Positions 21,679 to 32,437 of a DNA stretch of 64,000 bases are shown here, piece by piece. The stretch covers positions 1,488,001 through 1,552,000 of the forward strand of contig JAMXDE010000006.1 of NCBI GenBank assembly GCA_026770025.1. The letters run 5' to 3'. The notes beneath the pieces are model-generated. The model was not told the DNA's origin and made no database searches. It saw nothing but the letters and a program-made list of their open reading frames with translations. Source of the DNA: Craspedostauros australis. Its lineage: Eukaryota > Bacillariophyta > Bacillariophyceae > Mastogloiales > Achnanthaceae. A program made the position numbers and the translations under genes. Within the stretch, counting starts at the first letter, position 1. Every line of letters begins with the position of its first letter.

Positions 21679-22665
21679 ATGTCCATCCCCAATCCTTTGA
21701 ATCTGCTGAAAGGCACGCCGGAAGAGCTGCCGCAGGTGGAGCAGATCGGCACGGTCGGTTTGGAAGAATTGAACGAGTACCACTGCAACAATGAGAAACG
21801 GCGGATGCTCAGCCTCTTTGGCACGATATACGATGTCACATCCTCTGAGAAGAGCTACGGCAAGAGCGGTGCTTGTGAGTTGCATGCAACCACGTTGGCC
21901 ACGCGTGTGTGCGTGGGTCATGTTGAGAGCGGGAGGAATGACCGTACTCGGTTGGCGATTGACGCAAAGTACCGAGAGGAGGATTCCTTCACAATTCCTC
22001 AAGAATTCATGGGAAACTCGAGGGGAGGTGTTGGATCAGCACAGAGTTCTTGAGTCTCTGCTGGTGCGATTCTCGAAGGATCGACGTGGACCTCAGTCCT
22101 GGAAGTGCTTGGCTTTCGAGGTGGGGATGGAGAAATGCGCAGTGAAGGATACAGCAAGTCGAAATGGAATGCCACAATTGCAAGTGGAAGACCGTCCTTC
22201 TCTTCCTCCTCCTCTTTCGTGGGGACCATCCTGATTTGCTCATAAACAAAACGCATTTCGCTTTCGCTGGTCTCATGCAAGTGCAGAAAACTATTGTGCT
22301 GCGCGAATGGATGCATGCGCATCTCACAAACTGAGAATCTTGCCCATCTATTGTCCCCCTCTGTGCTCTTCCTAACTGTATTACCACACATCACTCGATC
22401 AACGCATCTGCAACAACAAGACAAGGAATATGCCGGGCATGACATCACGCTCGCGATTGGATTGATGAAGACGGATGACAAGTGGTTGGATCGATTTGTG
22501 AAGATGGAGGAAAAGTGGACCAAGGACGCCGAGGGGTGGAAGGATTACATGACATCCAAGTACCCCACGTGCGGCAAGCTTGCTAAATGGGACGAAGATC
22601 CTGAGACATGGCCAGAGTTGACGCCCGAAGAGAAGGAGGAGCTCAACAAGTGTGTCATCATGTAA
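21679..22665 (+). CDS. Cytochrome b5-like (MAPR-type) heme-binding protein with C-terminal CaaX box
   Basis: Two exons, 21,679-21,874 and 22,421-22,665, joined across a 546-nt intron (GTGAGT...AAG) inside a Tyr codon: 146 residues. The join restores the family motif: GTIYDVTSSEKSYGKSGAY, then KEYAGHDITLAIG. That matches the membrane-associated progesterone receptor type of cytochrome b5 domain (F/L-x-G-x-x-YDVT, YG-x-x-G-x-Y, FAG-x-D), which binds heme through Tyr. The C-terminal third is charged, with WKDYMTSKYP and PEEKEEL. There is no membrane segment, but the protein ends in CVIM, a classic CaaX box, so membrane attachment by a prenyl group is predicted. Possible roles are heme handling or support of P450/sterol enzymes, by family analogy only. 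Confidence 0.85.
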
Positions 22666-23198
22666 TGCTTGCTGTAAAAGAGTTGACATGGAAGTTGGGA
22701 GGAAGGGAGGGTGCTCCACGTACTGTGCTCAGGTCTGGTGCGGTTCTTGTCAATGAAAAGAATAATCTTTCCTCCACACCGCCGTACTAGCTGAATGCGC
22801 ATCAAACAACATCATTACGTGCGCACGCACGCCCACAGTTATATAATATAATATCTATTACGCGATCTATTCTATTGCTCTGCTGCTATTCTGGAGGGAG
22901 GATCCCGCATCTGTGTGCTTGCGCACGTGGAACCGCCTATTAGTCGTATTGCCACAACAAACATTGTGTATCCAGATGCAGTACGCGAATCTGTCGCGTT
23001 GGGGTCATGGCTCTTCGCGAACTTCAAAAAATGGCGCCAAACCGAACAGCGCTGATCCTGTTGTCAGCACGACCAAATCCTCTTGATCATCGCGACAACA
23101 ATCCGTCACTGCAAGACACATCATTGCACTCATTCACTTTACTTCACTTCACTTCACGTCGCTTCACTCACTCACTCACTTAGTCTCCCTCCTTTCAC
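22666..23198. other. Intergenic region
   Basis: 530 bases between two plus-strand genes, with a short TTCACTTCAC/CACTCACT repeat at about 23,135-23,180 just before the glycosyltransferase start. No gene is seen. Confidence 0.5.
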
Positions 23199-24623
23199 AT
23201 GTTTCACAGTACGGCACTACAACGACAGCTGCGAAGAAAGCGTGGACATGTGACGACGTTACCAACTACGAGCGCAATACCTTCACCAAACACAGCGAGA
23301 AGGAGACCATTTCCCATCCACAGATACAGACGCTGCTTCATCATCTTCGGAGCCAGCTTCTTGATTGTCGTGCACGTCACGTTGTTCATCATCACATCCT
23401 CTTCGATACAACCACAACTGAACACGGTGCATCACTTCAATGATCATGCATTGAGAGGATCCAAGACTTCGCATGCCGAGGACGGTATCCATACTCACCG
23501 ACCCACCTTCCTTTGGGGTATCCCCACGATGGATCATCCGGAGGAATACAAGCGACGCCAGCTGGTGCGCGAGACGTACCTTCAATTCGGCAAGGATGAT
23601 GGTCGTGTCTGCTCTCTGCGAGAACGTTTGTCCTCGCCGCTGCAATCCAAAGACTGTCAGCTCGTGTACACCTTCTTCATGGGTGCCAATCCGGATGGAC
23701 CGACCGAGTTGATGTATCCCAACGCCTCGTTCCCAATGACAGTACCGGCCCCTGTCGGTATGCCCTTGCGGCATCCCGAAGAAGCAGCAGAAAAGTCACA
23801 TGACGCCAACGTCAACGCCAACGCCGATGCCAACAGTGAGAATGATATCGTATTCTTGAACATCAAAGAGAACATGGAAGATGGCAAGATGCAGACCTGG
23901 TTCAAGTACGCATCCATGTTGCTGACGCAGGAGCATCCCGAATTGAAGTTGGACTACATCGCCAAGGTCGATTCGGACGTGCTGCTGTTTGTTCCCAACT
24001 TTCTGGACTTCGCACAGCAGACTTTGCCCGAACATCCTCACGCTGTGTTCGGTGGACTGCCGCTAGGTGCGGACAACTGCGAGACGACAGTCACGCCTCA
24101 TGATCACGGATGCCCATTGCCGTTGGTCGGCGATTCGTACATGAGTGGCGAATTGTACTTCATGTCGGTGGATCTGGCAACCTTCATCTCTTCACCGGAT
24201 TGCGATCGTTCGGCTGTCTCGATCCGGCATGAAGATGTCGCCATTTCGAACTTTGTCTACAGCTACGAGGCTGAAGATGGCGTCATTGCCGGCACTGGGA
24301 GACGAATCCAAACGCACGCGATCCCGGGCGATCGGATCCTGCGCAGCATCATGCCGTGGTGGTACCGGGCCTATCGCAATGCACTGTCTCGCCGTGTCAA
24401 GACCGGGTACAACTTCCTGCTGTGGGCGCATTCGGTGACGGAGAATGGAGGGTACTTCAAGGACATGGACAGGTATCGCATGGTGTGGGAGGAGTTCCAG
24501 GAGCACTGGGCATGCAAGTCAGCGCTTGCGGGTCCTGGCGGCGCGGGTGCAACGGCGATGACGACAGGACAACAGCCGCAGTTCTGTGATATTCCTTTCG
24601 CGAGGAGGCACTGGTGGTGGTGA
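23199..24623 (+). CDS. GT31-like type II membrane glycosyltransferase
   Basis: 474 residues, single exon. A basic N-terminus of about 45 residues is followed by one hydrophobic segment at about 47-67 (CFIIFGASFLIVVHVTLFII), then a stem and a lumenal domain: type II Golgi topology. The catalytic part shows RRQLVRETY (about 119-127), the Arg-rich start motif of the beta-1,3-galactosyltransferase family, DSD at 258-260 as the metal/nucleotide-sugar DxD, GELYFMS near 317-323, and HEDV with Glu345/Asp346, matching the family's EDV box. It probably adds galactose or N-acetylhexosamine to glycoproteins or glycolipids in the Golgi; donor and acceptor cannot be read from the sequence. It converges on the ribosomal protein gene. 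Confidence 0.8.
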   Translation: MFHSTALQRQLRRKRGHVTTLPTTSAIPSPNTARRRPFPIHRYRRCFIIFGASFLIVVHVTLFIITSSSIQPQLNTVHHFNDHALRGSKTSHAEDGIHTHRPTFLWGIPTMDHPEEYKRRQLVRETYLQFGKDDGRVCSLRERLSSPLQSKDCQLVYTFFMGANPDGPTELMYPNASFPMTVPAPVGMPLRHPEEAAEKSHDANVNANADANSENDIVFLNIKENMEDGKMQTWFKYASMLLTQEHPELKLDYIAKVDSDVLLFVPNFLDFAQQTLPEHPHAVFGGLPLGADNCETTVTPHDHGCPLPLVGDSYMSGELYFMSVDLATFISSPDCDRSAVSIRHEDVAISNFVYSYEAEDGVIAGTGRRIQTHAIPGDRILRSIMPWWYRAYRNALSRRVKTGYNFLLWAHSVTENGGYFKDMDRYRMVWEEFQEHWACKSALAGPGGAGATAMTTGQQPQFCDIPFARRHWWW

Positions 24624-24807
24624 CTTTGAGTTGTGCTCTGGCAAGCATGAGCTCAGTCGCACTAATGCACTATCAAATGGATGGACGGAGCAACAGCAAC
24701 ATGACGAGAAGGGTATGGATTTGTTTTTGCTATTCTTAGTTTTCTTTATTCGGCCCTTGACTGGAGATTGACTCTGCTGGTTGCTTCTGATGGGACGCTT
24801 TGTTCCT

Positions 24808-25527
24808 TTAGTAGAAGAATCCAAGGATCTTTCCTCCTGTCTTTTTGCGGCGAGCCTCCTCGTGAGTCATGATGCCGTACGTTGTGGAGATGATGACGTG
24901 ACCGAACTGACGGGATGGCAGAAGGTTGACGATCCACTTCTCAATGTCGTCGTAGCCGACGTCGAATCGTGGGCTGATGACACCGCACTTATTCAGTCGG
25001 CCATTCAATTCAATAACAATCTTCTGTGATCGATGATCATCGATAATTTCGAATTCCCCGATGTATCCTGTTGTTGTTGTTGGTACAAGTGTGTGTGTTT
25101 GTGAGTGTATGTTGGAAATAGCGACGGCGCAAAGCAGGCGTTAGATTACCAGTCAACGTTTGCGTGAGTGTGATGTAGCCTTCCGTTACGTTTCATCTGG
25201 GGGAGCAGTCCCCTCGAGAGGGGAGTGGGCAAGCATGTCGGGTCCATGCAGCTGCAGCAGATCCAGCCCGTGAGGGTTGGAAACGGCGCGCTCGCGACTT
25301 CCTTCCACAGCTCCCCGTGGGTGCTTGGCTATGTTGCACGCTCTTGCTTTGTTTGAGCATCAGGCGTGCACATGGTTGTTGCCGGCTGACTTACCGTGTT
25401 GTTGCATACATTGGAGGAACTTGACGATGACCTTGGAGGAAGGACGGATCAAGACCTGGCGGCGACCACGCTTCTCGGCGTTGGAGATTGTCTTGAGACA
25501 ATCGGCGAGTACTGACATGCGCACCAT
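24808..25527 (-). CDS. RPS15A: Ribosomal protein S15a (uS8), cytosolic
   Basis: Two exons, 25,527-25,395 and 25,067-24,808 (minus), separated by a 327-nt intron (GTAAGT...CAG). The join completes a Gly codon and gives 130 residues, exactly the usual eukaryotic length. The N-terminus [20 protein letters not shown], then [42 protein letters not shown] and the C-terminus [18 protein letters not shown] are all characteristic. It is a small-subunit 40S protein that binds 18S rRNA in the central domain. An AG directly before the ATG (CAACGTAG|ATG) together with a donor-like AAG|GTACG near 25,955 suggests an additional 5'-UTR intron, unproven. It is divergent from the L35a gene, so the region between probably acts as a paired ribosomal-protein promoter. 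Confidence 0.97.
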
Positions 25528-26967
25528 CTACGTTGAGGTAAGCGAAGTCACCATGGATGCGATTGAGGATGCACAGTGAGACAGTTGTCACAGGACGGCG
25601 AATGCAGCACGAGAGGAGAAGGAGAAGAGAGGACAAAGCAAGATGACGTTAGGCAGACCAGGGATGGGCGTGTGGATTCATCTCCTTGCGAACAGGCGGA
25701 GAAGGGAGAGTGGGTCACGACCATCGGAAGCTCTGCATGTGTTCATGTGGATGGACAGTGGGCCGTGGAAGGGGTGCCTGTCGTGCTTCCGATGATGCCG
25801 ATGACATCCTCAGGATCCGAAATCGCCGTTCACGTCATGGACGGACCATGGACCGCCGACCACCGACAAGCATTGCCACACCCCCATCCGGCCATGCTGG
25901 AAGGCTCTCATGGACATTGCTACTGCGACTGCTGTTGCTATCCTTGCCGTCGTACCTTGCAAGTTGTTTCGTTTCGTTGACTTCGGCAGAGGGAGGAGAA
26001 GAAGGTTGGAAGAGGATGTTGTCTTCGATTCGAGTTCAATGGCGATTGAACAGGTGAGCAGGACACGGGACGTCAGAAGAGGAGTGGTGGGCAACTGTAC
26101 TCAACAATGTATGTGTGTGGTGTAGCTCGTACGGGTACTTTGTGCTGCTGCGGTTGTTGTCGAGCACGGACGCGGACGGCTGTGGCCCACCACCTCTTGT
26201 CCCCTTTTTCCCAAGTAACGCGGTGAGCCCCCTGTCATGTTGCGTCTCGTCGTGACACGGACCGCAGAGGGAATCATCCGACCAACCAGCGGCAAGCAGC
26301 CAGATCGCGTGGCAAAATCAGAGGTTTCCGCCGCGCAAATCTGGGCTGATTACCGCTTTACTTGTTTCTGAACGGGTTATGGGCCAGTGTAGTTTTTGTC
26401 CCGTACTGTTCTGGTACTTTTCTTACGGCGGTTTGGACTCGTCGCTTTTGCAGTCGATCTTGTCAACTGAAAAAGCCAAAACAACAACGACAACACGAGC
26501 ACCGAGTGTTGGAAGCGACAACGGAGCGATCACGAACAACGGCATCGGAAAAAGGAGCCCTCCTCATCGTCAACTTTCGCAGCTCTCACACCAGTCGCAA
26601 CAACCACCTCCTCTCCAAAACTCACCCTCCTGCCTTCTTCGTGCATCCTCCCCAAGTACCACCCAATTGTAAGTAAGACGACGATGACGACGACGATGGA
26701 ATAGGCACATCAAGCGCAACACAACCGATGTGCGCGCAGTTCGAATACCGTGGGCGAAGCGTCGCATGGATTCTTGTTGCCCAACCTGTGTACCGCATCA
26801 TCCGAGGCTTGCCTTGGCTGCACCTGGGCCGCACCAAAAGACAGTGCGACGACAACCAGAATGATAACGCAATTTGTACTCCAGAGACATCACGCACTCA
26901 CACTCCTCTTCCTCTCCTTCCTCTTGCCTCAACTAACCTCACAAATACCGCAGAATTAATATACACA
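25528..26967. promoter_or_regulatory. Shared upstream region of two ribosomal protein genes, with likely 5'-UTR introns
   Basis: The divergent start regions of S15a (-) and L35a (+). On the plus strand CAATTGTAAGTAAG gives a donor at 26,669, and a pyrimidine-rich tract ends in ACCGCAG at 26,953, so a 285-nt intron in the L35a leader is likely. A comparable minus-strand intron (25,528-25,955) is possible for S15a. No other gene is seen. Confidence 0.5.
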
Positions 26968-27297
26968 ATGTCTCCACGTCCTCCAAAACTTCACGTCGAT
27001 GGCGCCATCCTCGGATACCAGCGAGGACTCAGAACCCAGAACAACAGCGTCAGCCTGATCAAGATCAAGGGTGTCGACAGCAAGGAAGATGTTGAATTCT
27101 ACCTCGGAAAGCGCATTGCATTCATCACAAAGGGAGAAGCAGCAGACAAGTACGGAAACAAATTCAGAGTGAACTGGGGCAAGGTCTGCCGAGCTCACGG
27201 TTCCAATGGCGTCGTCCGATGCCGCTTCCGAAGAAACCTTCCGCCACAGGCCATCGGAGGCAAGGTCCGAATCATGCTCTACCCATCGCGCGTGTAG
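26968..27297 (+). CDS. RPL35A: Ribosomal protein L35a (eL33), cytosolic
   Basis: 109 residues in one coding exon. Diagnostic segments are GYQRGLRTQNNSVSLIKIKG, EFYLGKRIAFITKG, NKFRVNWGKVCRAHGSNGVV and the C-terminal IGGKVRIMLYPSRV, which line up along the whole family. It is a component of the 60S subunit. The ATG at 26,968 is set by the conserved length and lies 14 bases after the probable acceptor of a 5'-UTR intron. Upstream in-frame sequence has leader-like composition. Expected to be strongly expressed and co-regulated with the divergent S15a gene (inference). Confidence 0.97.
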   Translation: MSPRPPKLHVDGAILGYQRGLRTQNNSVSLIKIKGVDSKEDVEFYLGKRIAFITKGEAADKYGNKFRVNWGKVCRAHGSNGVVRCRFRRNLPPQAIGGKVRIMLYPSRV

Positions 27298-28613
27298 GCA
27301 TGCTGTCCGAGCAAAGAAAACAAAACCAAGCTGGACGCAGCCATCATCGTGCTCCCGAGTGTGCCGCAGATGAAAGACAACAATGCCATCCGCGTAGACC
27401 TCGACATACCAAATAAAACAAACACCATAAAAACCAACAATACAACCCCCTCCAAATCACGTCCTCTCCGCTTCCAACTGTTCCTTTGCGTTGAGTTCTC
27501 CATCTCAGTGGTGATGAGCTATCATGCATTCGAGGAACAAGTGCACAACGACACGACTCCGTCGTGTTGCTTGGCAGACGATTGAAGCGCACCACCAACA
27601 CAACGGAAGAAACACGAAGTAAGATGACTAAATCCTGCTCTCTGAAGCAGTTGCATCACTCCTTCCTTCTCTTCCCCCTCTACGAGAGAGAGGATCCTTC
27701 CCATCATCTTTACAGCATAGTAGATCGCACCATCGTCCACTTCAGTCCAGTTCAGTTCTGGGATGGACATCGCAAATCATTGTTGTTCTCCTTCTCTCTG
27801 CCTCCCTATCCCATTATCTAGACTTAAGTAGCTTAGATACGATTCTGAATCGCGAGTAGCGCGATTTGTTGTTGCGGTCCATGTAGTCGATAGTCGAAGA
27901 ACGCCTGACCACCTGTCGCAAACGCGATGCGTCTGCGAAGAATGAGAACGAAGTTCGAACGAGGACTCATTGGTCACGCAGACCTTCGCTGTTCCTTGCG
28001 GTAGCCAAACCACGTGGATTTCACACGAGAAGGCACAAAGAAGGTTGATCCGTTGATTTGCGCGGTCTTTTGGGTCATCACCAGATGTGTTACACGCAAT
28101 ACGCGTGTTATGGCAACAGTGTGTTGGCGCAAGCGCACACCCACAGCCCAAAAAAAGACCGAAAGGCAACACTCCACACCCACCAAGAGAGAGCATCGAG
28201 AAGAGTTGTGGTGAAACAAACCTCCGAAACCAAATTGTTTGCCCGTGATACCCCGACGTTCGCGCATCACCTCCGTCTTCCCTGAGTGTTGCCAAAGATA
28301 CCAAAACAGGATCTCCGTCCGCATCCGCACTACCCTGTTCACTTCGTCGTCGCAAAAGACAGAAGGCCGAGCCAAGGAGAAGAAGGGAGAGGATCCTTGA
28401 GCGATCAGGAAAACGGGGAAACGCCAAGTCAAATCAAGGGAGACGAGGGTGCAGAGCTGGGCGCTTTCGGGGATAGAAGACATCAACCAGAGACTCTGAA
28501 GCGTTCTGAAGTGAGAAGGGTCAGCATCAACGACTTCATCAGCATCAACAGCTTCAGCTTCAGCATCAACAGCTTCAACGTTATCATCAACAGAAGCGAT
28601 CAAAGTCAGCACG
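27298..28613. other. Intergenic region
   Basis: 1.3 kb between L35a and the Zn-cluster gene. A minus-strand open frame at 27,777-28,427 has Cys/Arg/Ser-rich composition with no domain and is not credited. The last 80 bases carry a repeat of AGCATCAACAGCTTCA (28,540-28,590) in the presumed leader of the next gene. Confidence 0.5.
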
Positions 28614-29428
28614 ATGCCGAAAGGAGAAGAAAAGAAGGACACGCCCGTCGCGCTGTGCGCCAGTTGCGATCGGTGCCGCGCCCGAAAGACCAAGTGCGAC
28701 GGCAAACGTCCGTGTGGCAATTGCGCCACGAAGTACATGAAGAAGCACAAGCTCACGAGGTACGAGTACGACCATGTGTGTCTGTCATGGAATCTACCAC
28801 AAGCATGCGCACATCAGTCCATGTATCGACGGTGTGATGTGATGCATGGCGGTGGAGGCGGAGGTGGTGGTAGTGGGAATGTGCTGACTCTATGTGCTGC
28901 GCTTTCCATTACCGAACCGAGCTTCATGCTGCCGCGTCTTTCTCCAAGATTACTTTGCTGCGGACAAAGGTTGAATGGCGTTCTCTCTACCTGCGACAGG
29001 GGAAGCTGTTGCATTCTCACAGTCTCATTGGCTACATCATTCCGAACCAGAGTAACACTTGTTTGCTCTGTGGTTCAGCAACATGCAATTGTTCGATAAT
29101 CACCAGGCACAATGTGCTCCGTCCAAACCCCAAAGTTCGAACCTCACATTCAGCGTCTTGATCCATTCTGCATTCGTCTTCTTGTCCATTCATCCATTGA
29201 TGCATTCATTCACCCGCATTCTACATTCTGCACTCGGCATTCTGCACTCGACAGTATTGAAGGTATAGACCTTGCGGCTTTTGAGTGTGTGTACTCGCCA
29301 GCCAAACGACGTGGCCCAGTTCCAGGCCGATCCAGCCAGGCGCGAAAGGCAAGCGAAGCGTTCGGTAGAGGACCCACGCTGGAGGAAGGGTTCAATGCGT
29401 TGCATGGGAAGCTTGCAGTCACCGCGTC

Positions 29429-29459
<31 letters not shown>

Positions 29460-31631
29460 CAGTCATTGGAGGAGATGCAGATGAGACAGATGATGATGGC
29501 ACAGGGTGGCATGGGAGCAGCAGCGGCTGCGGTCGGGATGGCAGGTGCTGGCATGGGGCCGGGAGCAGGCCATCACTTGGATCCGCAAACTGCGGGCTTC
29601 TTGGATCCTCAGCAAGCCTCGTTGCAACACCAGATCAATCTCATCCAGCAGATTCATGCCCAGCAGCAACAACAGCAGCAGCAACAACAACAACAGGCAC
29701 TTGCGGAAAGGTTGGATTCCGAGCCACCCACGCGACGCATTAAGCTGGACCAGCCCAAGCCGACAGACCGAGATGCTACCGGTGTGCCACGCACCATCGC
29801 CGCGCACACGCACCTGTTGGAGATGAGCGACCCCGATGGCAGCCGGTTGCGATCGTACTACCGGCTCAGCGTGGATGAATTGTTCGGATTCCCACCAACA
29901 CCCAGCGACGAGGAGTACTGCCTGCGGTTGAATGTCGCGAACATGACCCCGCGCATGATCCCGGGCACGCATCTGGCCGCCCTCAGCGCAGCACGCTTTG
30001 CGGAAGTGGCCCTGGGTGCCATCGTCCACAACGAAGTTACGCTGGCGATGGAGCTGTGCAACGCCGTCGTTCATTGCCTGCGCGAATCAGTTCAAGAACC
30101 CGTCCAGCCACCCTACATGTTCGAAGTGGCCCGATCGTACTTCCTTCTTGGAGTCTTCCGCGCTTTCCGTGGCGATATGGTCCGATACTTCAAATACCGC
30201 AGAGTCTGCATGACCTACGTCTCGAAGCTTGATGTACGTTCAATTTTCGCCTGCTGCTGAATGTTCATGTACGAACGATTGCAGAGTATTAGTTGCAGAG
30301 CACTATGCAAACATCGATCACACCATTGCCATCCCACTCACCACCATCATCACCGCCTGCTTGGCTTGACTTTTCTTTTTATACCACTACTCCACTGGAC
30401 TCTACTTTTTGTGATTCTTTGCTGCACCTCGGCTCAACTCCACTCGACGCCGCTACCGAAACAGAACGATGCCAACGCAACCACGATCCTTGCCGCGGTG
30501 GCCTTCCTCGACGCTTGGGCGTACATGATCTACAATGCCGACGAGAAGAGGATTCCCAAGATCGATGATATTCCCACAATAGAACCCCCGGTGCAATCAG
30601 GCATGGCGACCGCCACCGAGATGGAGTACAACACGAAGACCAAGCCAGCTGCCATCGCCTCTGACCCCAAGAATCAGAACTGGATCCAAGGTGCGCCGCC
30701 GGTCTACCTCAACAACGAGGCCCCGCTTCCGGCACGATCGTTGGATGCCTTGGCTTGCGCTGTGCGGACCTGCTGTGATCAAGCGAATGGCAGATTCGCA
30801 GCGATCTCCAAGGAGGCGCCGAAGGAGATGGAGGCAATCCCCCAGGACACCATCATCACGCCAACCACGACCGCTGTACTGGCGCATGAAAACGAGCTCT
30901 GCAGTCGCAACATGGTGCTCTCAGCCTTCACCTTGCTGCAGCAGTACGAAGCCGCCACATCCACGACGCACAAGAACCAGGGCATCCATCTCGTTATCTC
31001 CGCCATGGACGCATTCCTCGACAACGGCGACGAAGATGAGACTGGCGGGTTCACGGACTCTCAGATCCAAAGCCTCCTCAGCGTTTGCAACACGACGATT
31101 GAGAATCCATTCCTTTTGCACCACGCAGGACCAACCTACCACATGGTTTCGAACGCCGCCGTGATGCTGTGCCACTTGCTGAACGGCATGTACGCCATGA
31201 AGGGGCGGGAGGGCATCCAGCAGCAGGGTGACATGGAGGCAGCGATGTTCGAAGAGGTGCTGGATACGTTCATCGCGGTCCGCAAGCTGCTTGTGATCCA
31301 CAGGAGGAAGCTTCCAGTGAATCTGCGTTGCCATGGAATTCCGAGGCCATCGCTGGGGTTGCCCGATGAAGGCAAGCCGTTCATCGATTTGGGTGAAACC
31401 TTGCTGTGCGCGTGCCGTGGCTGCCAGGGCTTCGTCCTCATGGCATGCTCGCCGTGCGTTGCAGCCGAACGTGCCCAAAGCGCAGTCCACAAGCGCCATG
31501 TGGAGGCCACAAGAGAGGCGGAGGTCGATGCAGCCGATGACATGGACAAGGAGCTGGACGACCTGAGCAACGACTTCAACCTCGACGACGATGCGCTGCT
31601 GGGGATGCTGTCGCAGTTCATCGCTGCATAG
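28614..31631 (+). CDS. Zn2Cys6-like transcription regulator, three exons
   Basis: Exons 28,614-28,759, 29,255-30,233 and 30,465-31,631; introns GTACGA...ACAG (495 nt) and GTACGT...ACAG (231 nt); 763 residues. The Zn cluster reads C18-x2-C21-x6-C28-x5-C34-x2-C37, then a sixth Cys (C60) that appears only after splicing, in FECVYSPAKRRGPVPGR. The first five Cys and the basic RARKTK match fungal Gal4-type clusters; the last spacing is 22 residues rather than 6-8. Beyond it come Gln runs and a Gly/Met-rich linker, then a folded-looking region around 270-400 (ELFGFPPTPSDEEYCLRLN; YFKYRRVCMTYVSKLD joined to NDANATTILAAVAFLDAW). The C-terminal part is helical with an acidic end (LDDLSNDFNLDDDALLGML), a likely activation domain. 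It presumably binds DNA in the nucleus; target genes unknown. Confidence 0.85.
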
Positions 31632-32437
31632 GGCAGCAGTCAATTTCTCTGTGTACTCTTCCCGTGTGAAATAATCGTACTATTCTACTAGTACGTGTGT
31701 AGAATTCGAATGACCAAGCGCCAAAAGAGCAACAGTGGGGATGGGATGCACTGTTGACCAGCACTCGTCGTACTACTATATGCAGTGCTGTTACGACTAT
31801 GTTCGATATACATACTCGTACTTTGTGCATTGTACCATGCGTACACGAACGTGGAGTACCTGGACACTACCTATTCTGAGCCCACGCTATTCAGAGCTAT
31901 TGCACTCGTAACGATAAGATTACCATACCATACGCACATGTCTGGTATCATATTCTATTGATGTGGAATCGAATGTTTCAGTGCGTATTTGAACTCGAGA
32001 AAAGCTGAAGTTGCGCATCCATGCCAAGCGGTACGCACATGTTCGATGGCTTCATGTCAAGGGCAAGCCGAGGTGCAAGTTAAACTGACGGGCGATCACG
32101 TGACGGAACAAGGGTGAAGCGGGTGTGGTATTTCGCTTGCGTACTTCCGCAGTGCTCTAGATTAACTCTGAACTCTTCGGCGTACTCATACTGCGAATAA
32201 TAGTATTCATATGAAAGCATCACATCATTCCACCAATCGGGAAGAGTACCGGCACCTTGCGCTGTCTCTCTCTCTCTGGGAACATTCGTTGATTGGCAGC
32301 GATGTAAGAATGCAAATGGCTGGCTCATCCAAGACTTCTGTCCTCCTTTCGGATCCGTCTACGAGCACAGCAGAAAATGGTCCAAGTCATACCGGATTAC
32401 AGTATCTCCCGTATCCATCACGGCATGACTGTGCCGT
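31632..32437. other. Convergent 3' intergenic region
   Basis: 800 bases between the Zn-cluster gene and the MFS transporter, both ending here. AT-richer than the genes, with several GTAC/AGTAC motifs (TACTAGTACGTG near 31,686; ACTACTATATGCAG near 31,771) and CTCTCTCTCT near 32,265. No gene is seen. Confidence 0.5.

Noticed and set aside
27777-28427. 216-codon minus-strand frame between L35a and the Zn-cluster gene
   Set aside because: Leu/Cys/Arg-rich without motifs; overlaps the presumed leader of the next gene. Not enough to call a gene.
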